From assembly GCF_000750635.1 (NCBI RefSeq), contig NZ_CCDM010000001.1, forward strand, positions 248,001 to 312,000: a stretch of 64,000 nt of DNA, given 5' to 3'. How positions within the stretch are numbered: position 1 is the first letter of the stretch; every line of letters begins with the position of its first letter. The stretch is from Oceanobacillus jeddahensis. Its GTDB lineage: Bacteria > Bacillota > Bacilli > Bacillales > Amphibacillaceae. This document shows, piece after piece, positions 52,804-61,119 of the stretch. The notes below the pieces were generated by a model. The model did no database searches. It saw nothing but the letters and a program-made list of their open reading frames with translations, and was not told where the DNA came from. The position numbers and the translations under genes are program-made.

Positions 52804-54324
52804 TTGGATGATCTGTTAAAAATGAGGTCAATAACAAAGTCTTTTGGACCAGTTGAAGTGTTAAAAGATGTTGATTTAACGTTAATGCGAGGCAGTGTTC
52901 ATGCTTTATTAGGCTCCAATGGTGCTGGAAAATCCACTTTAATGAAAATTTTATCAGGTAATCATATGAGTGATTCTGGTGAAGTTTATCTGAAAGGTAA
53001 GAAAATAAGTATAGTTGACCCTAAATCTTCCAAAGAAAATGGAATAAGTATCATTCACCAAGAATTTAACTTGATACCAGACTTAACGGTATATGAGAAT
53101 GTTTTTTTAGGAAAAGAAATTCGAAAAGGATTTTTGAATTTTATCAATTCAAAAAAAGAATCGTTAAAGCATACACAAAAATTGATAGATAAATATGGAT
53201 TAGACATTGATGCAGAAAAGCCAATTAGAGAATTAAGTGTCGGGGAACAACAAGTAGTAGAAATACTAAAGGCAATTTCTGAGGATTCTTCTATATTAAT
53301 AATGGATGAACCTACTGCGGCCTTGTCTATTAAAGAATCAGAAAGATTATTTGAAGTAGTAGAGTCCATAAAAGCTCAAGGTATAGGAATAATTTATATA
53401 TCTCATAGGTTAGATGAAATTCAGAGAATTTGTGATTATGTGACAGTAATGAGAGACGGTAAAAATATAAAAGAAGGAGGTATAAGTGAATTTAGTAATG
53501 AAAAAATTATAGAATATATGGTTGGAACAAAAATGGAGAATATGTTTCCGGAAAAAAATAATATTATTGGGGAAGATCTATTGGCGCTTAATCATTTATC
53601 AAATGAATTTATAAATAATATTAATATTTCAGTCAAAAAAGGCGAAATATTAGGATTATTTGGTCTAATAGGTTCTGGGCATACAAAAGTATTAGATGCA
53701 TTGTTTGGTGTAAACAAAATTATGGAAGGTGTTATTTTAATTAATGGAAAAGAAGAAAAAATATCATCTCCGAACGATGCAAAAAAACTGGGAATTGCTT
53801 ATGTTACAGAAAACAGAAAAGAAGAGGGGCTAGTATTAGATTTGGGTGTTACCGATAACATCATTATCCCATCAATGAAATTGTATTCTTCTTACGGTGT
53901 GAAAAATCAAAAAAAGATAATGAATGCAGGAAAATATTATAAAGAAAAATTAAGTATAAAATTAAACCATTTATCAGATCCAGTTGTAAATTTAAGTGGA
54001 GGGAACCAGCAAAAAGTAGTTTTGTCTAAATGGTTAGCAACACAACCAGAAGTAATACTGCTTAGTGAACCAACAAGAGGAATTGATGTTGGAGCAAGAT
54101 CGGAAATTTATAGAATATTAACAAATTTAACAACTGAAGAAGAAAAGGCGGTTTTAATGGCGTCTAGTGATTCTGAAGAGGTTTTGGGGTTAAGTGATAG
54201 AATACTAATATTTTTTGAAGGAGAAATAGTGGCAGAAATTAAAGCTGAAGAGGCTACTCCAGAAATTCTAATGGAATACGCTTCAGGTGCAAGGAATGCA
54301 GAGGGGGTGAAGATCGGTGGATGA
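52804..54324 (+). CDS. rbsA: RbsA-type sugar ABC transporter ATPase
   Basis: This 506-residue cytoplasmic protein has two tandem ABC domains, as in RbsA/MglA. The first has LGSNGAGKSTLMKIL, LSVGEQQVVEI and LIMDEPTAALS. The second has GLIGSGHTKVLDALFG with a degenerate Walker A, then LSGGNQQKVVLSKWL. The start is TTG 52804 behind AAGGAGG. It overlaps the permease gene by eight bases. The symbol is by family; the operon content suggests 2-deoxyribose or ribose as substrate. Confidence 0.9.
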   Translation: MDDLLKMRSITKSFGPVEVLKDVDLTLMRGSVHALLGSNGAGKSTLMKILSGNHMSDSGEVYLKGKKISIVDPKSSKENGISIIHQEFNLIPDLTVYENVFLGKEIRKGFLNFINSKKESLKHTQKLIDKYGLDIDAEKPIRELSVGEQQVVEILKAISEDSSILIMDEPTAALSIKESERLFEVVESIKAQGIGIIYISHRLDEIQRICDYVTVMRDGKNIKEGGISEFSNEKIIEYMVGTKMENMFPEKNNIIGEDLLALNHLSNEFINNINISVKKGEILGLFGLIGSGHTKVLDALFGVNKIMEGVILINGKEEKISSPNDAKKLGIAYVTENRKEEGLVLDLGVTDNIIIPSMKLYSSYGVKNQKKIMNAGKYYKEKLSIKLNHLSDPVVNLSGGNQQKVVLSKWLATQPEVILLSEPTRGIDVGARSEIYRILTNLTTEEEKAVLMASSDSEEVLGLSDRILIFFEGEIVAEIKAEEATPEILMEYASGARNAEGVKIGG

Positions 54325-55273
54325 AATGACAAAGAAAAAATTATTAAGCCTAAGTGCAATCCAAAAGTATGGAATGATGCTTATTTTGGTCTTAATCATC
54401 ATCATATTTTCTGTTTTGTCACCTAATTTCTTCACATACTCTAATTTCATGAGTATGTTAAGGCAAATCTCGGTAATTGGTATTATTGCGGCAGGACAAA
54501 CACTAGTCATTATTAAAGGTGGTATTGATCTATCTGTAGGGAGCATTGTTGCTTTTGCAGGAGTTGTATCAGCTTTAACGTTAGCTAGTACAGGGAATAC
54601 AACTTTAGCAATCATTGCTGGATTATTGGTTGGTGCATTAGTTGGGTGCTTGAACGGAGTTTTAATATCTAAATTAAAATTATCGCCTTTAATAGTTACT
54701 CTAGCGTCAATGACATTGTATGGAGGGGTTGCTTTAGTCCTTTCAGACGGTAATCCTATTATTGTTTCAGAATCGGGTTTTAATTTTCTTGGACAAGGTT
54801 ATGTTGGTCCTATTCCATTTCCTGTATTTTTATTAATAGCAGTTTATCTTGTTTTATTTTTTATTCTTAGAAAAACGATTCATGGTCAATATATCTATTC
54901 CATAGGAGGAAATGAAAAAGCTACAAAATTATCAGGAGTAAAAGTAGACATTCATAAAATTATTGTGTATACAACTTCTGGATTGTTAGCAGGGTTAGCA
55001 GCGGTTATTTTAACGGCTAGGTTATCATCTGCTAGTCCAGTGGCAGGCACAGGATATGAGTTAGATGCCATTGCTGCAGTTATTCTTGGTGGAACCAGTT
55101 TGTTTGGAGGCAGGGGAAGTGTTTTTGGGACACTAATAGGTGTAGCAATTCTTGGATTTTTAACAAGTGGCATGAATTTAATTAATGTTTCTCCTTTTTA
55201 TCAAGATATTGCAAAGGGTCTTATCATATTATTTGCAGTTATTATTGACCGTTTTATTAATAGAGATAAGTAG
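54317..55273 (+). CDS. rbsC: RbsC-type sugar ABC transporter permease
   Basis: This 318-residue membrane protein has about eight to ten helices and RbsC motifs: GQTLVIIKGGIDLSVGS near residue 62, and VILGGTSLFGGRGSVFGT near 255. The start is GTG 54317, overlapping rbsA by eight bases, with GAGGGGGTGA upstream. It forms the membrane pore with RbsA and receives sugar from the binding lipoprotein encoded next. Confidence 0.92.
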   Translation: MDEMTKKKLLSLSAIQKYGMMLILVLIIIIFSVLSPNFFTYSNFMSMLRQISVIGIIAAGQTLVIIKGGIDLSVGSIVAFAGVVSALTLASTGNTTLAIIAGLLVGALVGCLNGVLISKLKLSPLIVTLASMTLYGGVALVLSDGNPIIVSESGFNFLGQGYVGPIPFPVFLLIAVYLVLFFILRKTIHGQYIYSIGGNEKATKLSGVKVDIHKIIVYTTSGLLAGLAAVILTARLSSASPVAGTGYELDAIAAVILGGTSLFGGRGSVFGTLIGVAILGFLTSGMNLINVSPFYQDIAKGLIILFAVIIDRFINRDK

Positions 55274-55336
55274 TGTTTCAATAAATTCGTTATAAAATTT
55301 TTATTTTATAAAATATATTTCAAGGAGGAAAAACAA

Positions 55337-56296
55337 TTGAAAAAGGCAGCTTTGTTATTCATGTTCTTAATTTCCGGTTTTATTCTTGCTGCATGTGGAT
55401 CAAATGGTGCTGAGGGTCAAAATAATGAAGGGGGGGATGAAGGTTCCGAAGACATAACTATTGGGTACGCGATAAATACTTTGAATAATCCATTTTTTGT
55501 TGAAGTTAAGGAATCGGCAGAGGCAGCAGCAGAGGAGTTAGGGGTTAATATATCAGTTGTAAATGCAAATGGGGACTTATCGGAACAAATAAGCGGGGTC
55601 GAAGATTTAGTCCAGCAACAAGTAGATGTTTTGATTGTTGATCCAGTTGATAGTGAAGGGTCATTAACAGCAATTAATGGAGCAGTTGAAGCTGGTATCC
55701 CAGTGATAACTACTGGAAGAAGTATAGAGGGAGCAGATGTAGTAACGCACATGGGGTATGATGAGGTGAAAAACGGAGAGATAGCAGGGGAATTTTTGGC
55801 AGAACAGTTAGAAGGTCAAGGTAAAGTTATCGAATTACAAGGTACTCTAGGTACAGATGTTGCCAATAATCGAAGTGAAGGTTTCAATAATGCATTAAGC
55901 AATTATCCTGATATAGAGATTGTCTCATCACAATCAGCGGATTTTGATAGAACAGAAGGTATGAATGTAACCGAGAATATTCTACAATCTCACTCTGAAA
56001 TTGATGGGTTATATGCGGCAAACGATGAGATGGGGTTAGGAGCATTACAAGCTTTAAATTCTAATAATTTGAGCGATGTTGCCGTTGTTTCAAATGATGG
56101 AACAGGAGAGGCTCTAAATTCAGTGAAAGATGAAGAATTGACGGGAACTATGGCTGTTTCACCTAAAGCATATGGTGAGGAAGCAGTGGTAGTTGCTATT
56201 GATGTTGTGAATGGAGAAGAACAGCCAGAATATATCGAATTACCTTCTGAATTTGTTTCTCTTGAGAATGTGGAAGAATTTTTAGCTGAGCAATAA
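55337..56296 (+). CDS. rbsB: RbsB-type sugar-binding lipoprotein
   Basis: This 319-residue exported lipoprotein has a signal ending in ILAACGS (Cys about 20) and an acidic linker. Then comes the periplasmic-binding fold: TIGYAINTLNNPFFVEVKES, VLIVDPVDSEGS, LYAANDEMGLGALQAL. The start is TTG 55337 behind AAGGAGGAA. Pentose-binding relatives of this fold take ribose, and the DeoC gene downstream makes 2-deoxyribose an alternative. Confidence 0.9.
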   Translation: MKKAALLFMFLISGFILAACGSNGAEGQNNEGGDEGSEDITIGYAINTLNNPFFVEVKESAEAAAEELGVNISVVNANGDLSEQISGVEDLVQQQVDVLIVDPVDSEGSLTAINGAVEAGIPVITTGRSIEGADVVTHMGYDEVKNGEIAGEFLAEQLEGQGKVIELQGTLGTDVANNRSEGFNNALSNYPDIEIVSSQSADFDRTEGMNVTENILQSHSEIDGLYAANDEMGLGALQALNSNNLSDVAVVSNDGTGEALNSVKDEELTGTMAVSPKAYGEEAVVVAIDVVNGEEQPEYIELPSEFVSLENVEEFLAEQ

Positions 56297-56338
56297 CAGG
56301 TTTAAATTTTAGAATAAAGCTATAAGGAGGAGTTTTAC

Positions 56339-56794
56339 ATGAAAAAAAGAGGGATTCTAAATAAGGAGTTGAATGATGTTATTGCTTCTATGGGACACAC
56401 TGATCGTATTATTATCTCTGATGTAGGTTTTCCTATTCCCGAAGGTGTAAGAAGAGTGGACTTAGCATTAACAGATGAAATTCCAGATACAGAAACCGTA
56501 TTAAAGTTAATTGAGAAAGAATTTATAGCTGAAGAAATATATGTGGCAGAAGATGTATTTGTTAATAATAAGCCTTTATATGAATCTATTCAGTCTATTT
56601 TTGAAGGTGTAAATATAAACGGCATTCCTCATGAAGATATATTGACAAAGGAAGCACACAAAGCAAAGGCAGTTATAAGAACAGGTTCATATAATCCTTG
56701 GGGTAATATTGTATTACAGTCTGGGGTGGATGTTAAAAAGTTTTTTAATAGATCAGGAGTTGTGACACCTGATTACTATAAAGATAAAATGTAG
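56339..56794 (+). CDS. rbsD: D-ribose pyranase (RbsD) family protein, extended
   Basis: This 151-residue cytoplasmic protein interconverts pyranose and furanose forms of the imported sugar. The RbsD landmarks are GILNKELNDVIASMGHTD (catalytic His20), ISDVGFPIPEGVRRVDLAL (Asp28) and AVIRTGSYNPWGNIVLQSG. It is about 20 residues longer than usual RbsD (about 131), with an extra tail after VDVKKFF. AAGGAGG precedes the ATG. Confidence 0.88.
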   Translation: MKKRGILNKELNDVIASMGHTDRIIISDVGFPIPEGVRRVDLALTDEIPDTETVLKLIEKEFIAEEIYVAEDVFVNNKPLYESIQSIFEGVNINGIPHEDILTKEAHKAKAVIRTGSYNPWGNIVLQSGVDVKKFFNRSGVVTPDYYKDKM

Positions 56795-56833
56795 AAATTC
56801 AAAGTAATTATAGATATAATGGAGGAGAAAACA

Positions 56834-57520
56834 ATGACAACATTTACTAAAGAAGAAATTGCCAAAAAAATTCAACATACAAATGTAAATCCAGATTTAA
56901 ACAGGGAAGGGATTATCTCTCTTTGCAACGATTGCATTGAGTATAATTTTGATGGAGTTATGTTACAGCCTTGTTGGATTGAAGAAGCAAAAAAAATGTT
57001 TAATAATACTGATATTAAAGTGTGTACAGCACTTGGATTTCCAATGGGCGGCGCAACAACAGCTTCTAAAGTGAAAGAAACTGAAAATGTATTCAAATTA
57101 GGAGCAGACCAACTGGATTTTATGGCTAATGTTGGTTTCTTGAAAAGTAAAATGTATGATGAATATAAAAATGAAATAAAAGAGATTGTTCACGCTGCAA
57201 GCGGTAAAGTTACGAAGATTATGTTAGAATTCGGAATGTTGACACAAGATGAAAAAGAAATTGCTGCCGAACTAGCTCTTGAAGCAGGAGTAACTTATTT
57301 AAAAAATTCTAGTGGCTGGGGACGTGGAGGTAAAGCAACAGTTGACGATATTCTACTTTTGAAAAAAATAGCAGGAGATAAAGCATTAGTGAAGGCATCT
57401 GGTGGAATTAGATCTTATGAAGATTGTATTGAAATATTAAATGCCGGGGCAAGTTTAATAGGAACTAGTGCAGGTGTGAAAATTTTAACTGGTACAGGAG
57501 AACAGGTAAGTGATTATTAG
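56834..57520 (+). CDS. deoC: Deoxyribose-phosphate aldolase
   Basis: This 228-residue class I aldolase cleaves 2-deoxyribose 5-phosphate to glyceraldehyde 3-phosphate and acetaldehyde. Motifs are KVCTALGFPMGGATT near residue 60, ADQLDFMANVGFLKS near 90, KIMLEFGML, the region of the Schiff-base lysine in YLKNSSGWGRGGKAT near 155 and LVKASGGIR near 185. ATG 56834 follows GGAGGAG. An upstream in-frame ATG at 56819 lies before that site. Its place within an rbs-like operon is the main reason to think the sugar is 2-deoxyribose. Confidence 0.93.
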   Translation: MTTFTKEEIAKKIQHTNVNPDLNREGIISLCNDCIEYNFDGVMLQPCWIEEAKKMFNNTDIKVCTALGFPMGGATTASKVKETENVFKLGADQLDFMANVGFLKSKMYDEYKNEIKEIVHAASGKVTKIMLEFGMLTQDEKEIAAELALEAGVTYLKNSSGWGRGGKATVDDILLLKKIAGDKALVKASGGIRSYEDCIEILNAGASLIGTSAGVKILTGTGEQVSDY

Positions 57521-57575
57521 AACATTATTCAACCGTTTTAGATAACTGGTGTTCATGGGAAGGAGTTGTAAATGT

Positions 57576-58331
57576 ATGTTAAATTTAAATACTAAAATAG
57601 ATAAAAAGTCTCCTTCCCCTTTATATACGCAAATTGCAGATATTATTCGAGATAAAGTTGTGGGAAATGAGTGGAGTGAGGGGTATAAATTACCTTCTGA
57701 AGAAATATTATGTGGAGTTTTCGAAGTAAGTAGAGGAACTATTCGTAAATCTATTTCTCTCCTTATTCAAGAGGGCGTTCTTATCCAAATACATGGGAAA
57801 GGAACATTTGTAAAAGAGAATAAAAGTGGTCATAGATTTGGCCAAGAACTTATTTCTTTTGCAGAATCTATGAATAGAAAGAATTTAGAATTTACTACGA
57901 AAGTAATAGATAAATATATGATAAAAGACGAGAATATAATTCAAACATCTGAATTTATTAAGAAAAACAACAACCCTGAGTTAATGTATTTAAAAAGGCT
58001 GCGTTACATCGAGGAAAAGCCTATTATATTGTTAGAAAATATAGTAGACACATCTTTATGTCCAGATATATTGAATGTAGATTTCGAGGAAGAAACTTTA
58101 TTTAACAGTATTGAAAATCAGAGCGGAAAAAAAATCAATTATGGTACAAGAGAATTCAAGGCTATTAGACTTAATAGATCAGAAGCGTATTTATTAAACG
58201 AAACGGAAGGAGAGCCTATTCTTTTTATAAAACAAGTTTCTTACCTAGAGAATATGGAGCCTGTAGAGTCTTCTAACATCTATTTAAAGTCAGATCAATA
58301 TCCAATTTCCTCTTATCTATATCGTAATTGA
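57576..58331 (+). CDS. GntR/HutC family transcriptional regulator
   Basis: This 251-residue regulator has an N-terminal winged helix (YTQIADIIRDKVVGNEW, LPSEEILCGVFEVSRGTIRK). The C-terminal UTRA sensor domain is at about 85-245. ATG 57576 is in frame and ten bases after GGAAGGAG; a GTG at 57549 would precede that site, and an ATG at 57572 is out of frame. It probably represses the operon via the ten-base repeats at 52763-52792, with a sugar phosphate as inducer. Confidence 0.88.
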   Translation: MLNLNTKIDKKSPSPLYTQIADIIRDKVVGNEWSEGYKLPSEEILCGVFEVSRGTIRKSISLLIQEGVLIQIHGKGTFVKENKSGHRFGQELISFAESMNRKNLEFTTKVIDKYMIKDENIIQTSEFIKKNNNPELMYLKRLRYIEEKPIILLENIVDTSLCPDILNVDFEEETLFNSIENQSGKKINYGTREFKAIRLNRSEAYLLNETEGEPILFIKQVSYLENMEPVESSNIYLKSDQYPISSYLYRN

Positions 58332-58349
58332 ATTAAAGAGGTGAGCAAG

Positions 58350-59288
58350 TTGGGAAACAAAAAAATTTTGGTTATAGGAAGTTATAATGTTGGACTTGCG
58401 TGTAGAACGGAGCGAATTCCTGTATGGGGAGAAACATTATTGGCAAAAAATTTTTCGGAGAGTAATGGAGGAAAAGGTGCTAACCAAGCGGTAGCAGCTT
58501 CAAAGTTAGGAGGTGATGTTTCTTTTGTAGGATGTTTGGGGAATGATAAGTTTGGTAATGATGGTCTTAATATGTTAAAGGAGCAAAATGTTGATATTAG
58601 CACCATTTTTAGGTCGGATAAACATACAGGTGTAGGATTTATACTATTAAACAACGAAGGTGAAAATTGTATTCTAGTAGATAGTGGAGCGAATAATGAT
58701 TTAGTATCTGAAGAAGTAGTAAATACTGGAAAAATTGAAAATTCGGATATTGTTGTTTTTCAATTGGAGAATAATTTAGCTTTAATAGAAGATTTAATGA
58801 AGCACGCTTATTATTTAGGAAAAGCAATAATATTAAATCCTGCTCCAGCTAATAAGGATGCAAAAAGATTATTGAAATATGCCAATATAGTTAATCCAAA
58901 TGAAACAGAATTGTTGTTGTTGAATAATGAGGATCTTTATACAAAACTAGATGATAAAATGTGTGAAGAATTAGCAAGAAACCTATTAAAACAGGGTCCA
59001 GAATATATAATTATTACCCGAGGTGCTAAAGGAGCAATGATAGTAAGTTCAAATAAATGTGTAGAAATAAAAGGTATTAATGTCAGCCCAATAGATACAA
59101 CTGGAGCAGGGGATTCTTTTACTGGAGGACTGGCTGTAGCTCTGTCAGAAGGAAAAACAGTAGAAGACTCAGTTAATTTTGCCAATTATGTTGGAGCCTA
59201 TAGTGTTACAAAAAGAGATGTTATACCTTCTTTACCTACTAGAAATGAAGTAAATAACTTTAAATATAAAGTAAGCGTAAATAGTTAA
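58350..59288 (+). CDS. rbsK: PfkB family pentose kinase (ribokinase/deoxyribokinase)
   Basis: This 312-residue kinase has the ribokinase motifs SNGGKGANQAVAASKLGG near residue 40, NPNETELLLLNN near 185 and the catalytic DTTGAGDSFTGGLAVAL near 250. TTG 58350 is taken as the start because AAAGAGGTGAG lies just upstream; a GTG at 58341 falls within that site. It phosphorylates ribose or 2-deoxyribose at C5. With DeoC in the same operon, deoxyribokinase activity is a reasonable guess. Confidence 0.88.
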   Translation: MGNKKILVIGSYNVGLACRTERIPVWGETLLAKNFSESNGGKGANQAVAASKLGGDVSFVGCLGNDKFGNDGLNMLKEQNVDISTIFRSDKHTGVGFILLNNEGENCILVDSGANNDLVSEEVVNTGKIENSDIVVFQLENNLALIEDLMKHAYYLGKAIILNPAPANKDAKRLLKYANIVNPNETELLLLNNEDLYTKLDDKMCEELARNLLKQGPEYIIITRGAKGAMIVSSNKCVEIKGINVSPIDTTGAGDSFTGGLAVALSEGKTVEDSVNFANYVGAYSVTKRDVIPSLPTRNEVNNFKYKVSVNS

Positions 59289-59368
59289 TAAGAAAAATAT
59301 TTCGAATATTTAATAAAATTTCAATTTTATTAAATATCAAACAATGTTAGTATACAAGTTTAAAGAGT

Positions 59369-59414
59369 GTAAGTGAGAAACTTTAAAGTAAATCTGTAAG
59401 AGTTTCTCACTTAC
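59369..59414. terminator. Perfect 14-bp hairpin ending the operon
   Basis: GTAAGTGAGAAACT at 59369-59382 and AGTTTCTCACTTAC at 59401-59414 are perfect complements with an 18-base loop. It lies between the convergent kinase and symporter genes; there is no long T-run. Confidence 0.65.
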
Positions 59415-59494
59415 GCAGTATAGTTTACATTTTTTAGAAGTATTTGTAGTTTCAGAATATATGCTTATTAAATAAATATTTTGTAGATCAATTT

Positions 59495-60937
59495 CTATTT
59501 ATTCACAATATCTTCTTGTTCATCAGGAAGCATAATCTCTTTCCCCTTCGTCTCCACAAACGTACCAATAATCAAAATAAGAAGCGTAATCGGTAATCCT
59601 AACAAAATTGGATCCACTGCCCAAACAAACACAACAGAACCTTCTTCTGCTCCAGCTTGGCTGCCGATAATAATAGCCGTTACTGTAGCTAAAGCCCCTG
59701 CTACCATTGCCCAAATTGTGCTGTGATATGCTCTTCTTGCTCTTGCCCAGAATACCAAGGCGATAAGAACAGGAGCTAGGGAAGCTGCCATAATTCTTCC
59801 TCCTGTTAATAGCAGTTCCAATATAAAAGGTAAAGAACGGGCAATTAAAGAGCCGATAATCGCAACTGCAACGACAGAGATTCTAGAGACAAGAACAACG
59901 CTTTTTTCATCAGCATCTGGCTTTATCCACTGTTTGTATATATCATTAGAGATATTAGAAGCAGTGGTTAGAATAGTAGAGCTTAATGTTGAAATACAGG
60001 ATGATACAACAATAACTGCGAATAATATACTTCCTACACTGCCGAAGAGTGTACTTAGCCTTAAAAAGGCATCATCAGGTGTAATATCCGGGAAAATTAC
60101 CAATGCCAGGATTCCAATTAAGAAAGGGACCATATACCAGACGACAGCAATACTTCCGGCATACAAAAAGGAATTTTTAGCCGTTTTATCTGAATTCGCT
60201 GACAATCCTCTTTGAATAAGTGTTTGATAGGCAACACATGTTAATGCCCCGGATATAATCCATCCAAAGGTTTGTATACCTCCAGCATTCCACATATCTG
60301 TATGTGTTTCTGGAATGAGGTTTAAAAGGGTATCCCAGCCGCCGATATACATAATAGCTAATGGAATCATAATGGTACTGCCAATAACTAAGAAGGCTGC
60401 CTGAATGGTATCGGTAAACATAACAGCCCACATACCGCCGGTTACAGTGAAGAAAAGTGTAATAAATAAAGTGATAATCAATGCTATATCAAAAGAAAGA
60501 TCAAAAACAGAGCTTAATACTACGGCCATACCTACAGAAGCTCCAGCAGTAACCCCCATATCGCGGCACATAACTAAAATAACAGCCACGACTTTATGCT
60601 TCCAGCCAAACATTTTCGAAAACAACTCAGGTAGTGTCACAATATTCGTTTTACGAAGCCTTGGAATAAAGGTATAGCCCATCCACATTAAGATAGCAAC
60701 AAAGCCTAAGCTGGCGAAATAAGCGGATATCCCTAAAGAATAACCACTTCCGCCATATCCTAGCAAAGTAGCAGAATTAATGAGCGTTGCTATAATTCCT
60801 CCAGTTACCAACCAAGTAGGAACAGATCGTCCGGCTAAAATATAATCACTGGAATCTTTTTTCTTCATCTTTTTTGCGGCAATTGGCCCAACAATTAAAA
60901 GGAAACCAAAATATATGATAAATATGGTTAAAGCCAT
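59495..60937 (-). CDS. Sodium:solute symporter (SSS family)
   Basis: This 480-residue membrane protein has about 13 helices. SSS features include DSSDYILAGRSVPTWLVTGG near residue 27, TLLGYGGSGYSLGISAYF, and the sodium-motif-like GGRIMAASLAPVLIALVFW near 395. ATG 60937 fits the AAGGAGG site ten bases upstream; the ATG at 60946 is only one base from it. It follows a 48-residue membrane protein gene and the hydantoinase-type genes. It therefore probably imports their substrate, such as a hydantoin, 5-oxoproline or creatinine-like compound. Confidence 0.88.
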   Translation of the reverse strand: MALTIFIIYFGFLLIVGPIAAKKMKKKDSSDYILAGRSVPTWLVTGGIIATLINSATLLGYGGSGYSLGISAYFASLGFVAILMWMGYTFIPRLRKTNIVTLPELFSKMFGWKHKVVAVILVMCRDMGVTAGASVGMAVVLSSVFDLSFDIALIITLFITLFFTVTGGMWAVMFTDTIQAAFLVIGSTIMIPLAIMYIGGWDTLLNLIPETHTDMWNAGGIQTFGWIISGALTCVAYQTLIQRGLSANSDKTAKNSFLYAGSIAVVWYMVPFLIGILALVIFPDITPDDAFLRLSTLFGSVGSILFAVIVVSSCISTLSSTILTTASNISNDIYKQWIKPDADEKSVVLVSRISVVAVAIIGSLIARSLPFILELLLTGGRIMAASLAPVLIALVFWARARRAYHSTIWAMVAGALATVTAIIIGSQAGAEEGSVVFVWAVDPILLGLPITLLILIIGTFVETKGKEIMLPDEQEDIVNK

Positions 60938-60955
60938 TATATGCATCCCTCCTTT

Positions 60956-61102
60956 TTAAAAAGCTGTTAAAATAAGTTCCCAAATATATACATATAGAAA
61001 AACTACGCCGTGCAATAAAACTAACAATCCAAAATTTTTAAATGGTGGTGATTTTACTTGTTCCATCTCATCAAATGTCTCTCTTTCCTGCTTTTTAGAC
61101 AT
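60956..61102 (-). CDS. 48-residue membrane protein, possible symporter accessory subunit
   Basis: This short gene lies between hyuB and the symporter gene. It starts at ATG 61102 with GGGAGGG in front and encodes 48 residues: a charged N-terminal third (MSKKQERETFDEMEQ), then KSPPFKNFG, then one membrane helix (LLVLLHGVVFLYVYIWELIL). The stop is at 60956, 19 bases before the symporter start. Tiny partner proteins encoded beside SSS symporters are known, and this layout fits one. The good ribosome site and tight spacing make it a real gene. Confidence 0.7.
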   Translation of the reverse strand: MSKKQERETFDEMEQVKSPPFKNFGLLVLLHGVVFLYVYIWELILTAF

Positions 61103-61119
61103 CGAATCCCTCCCATTTG

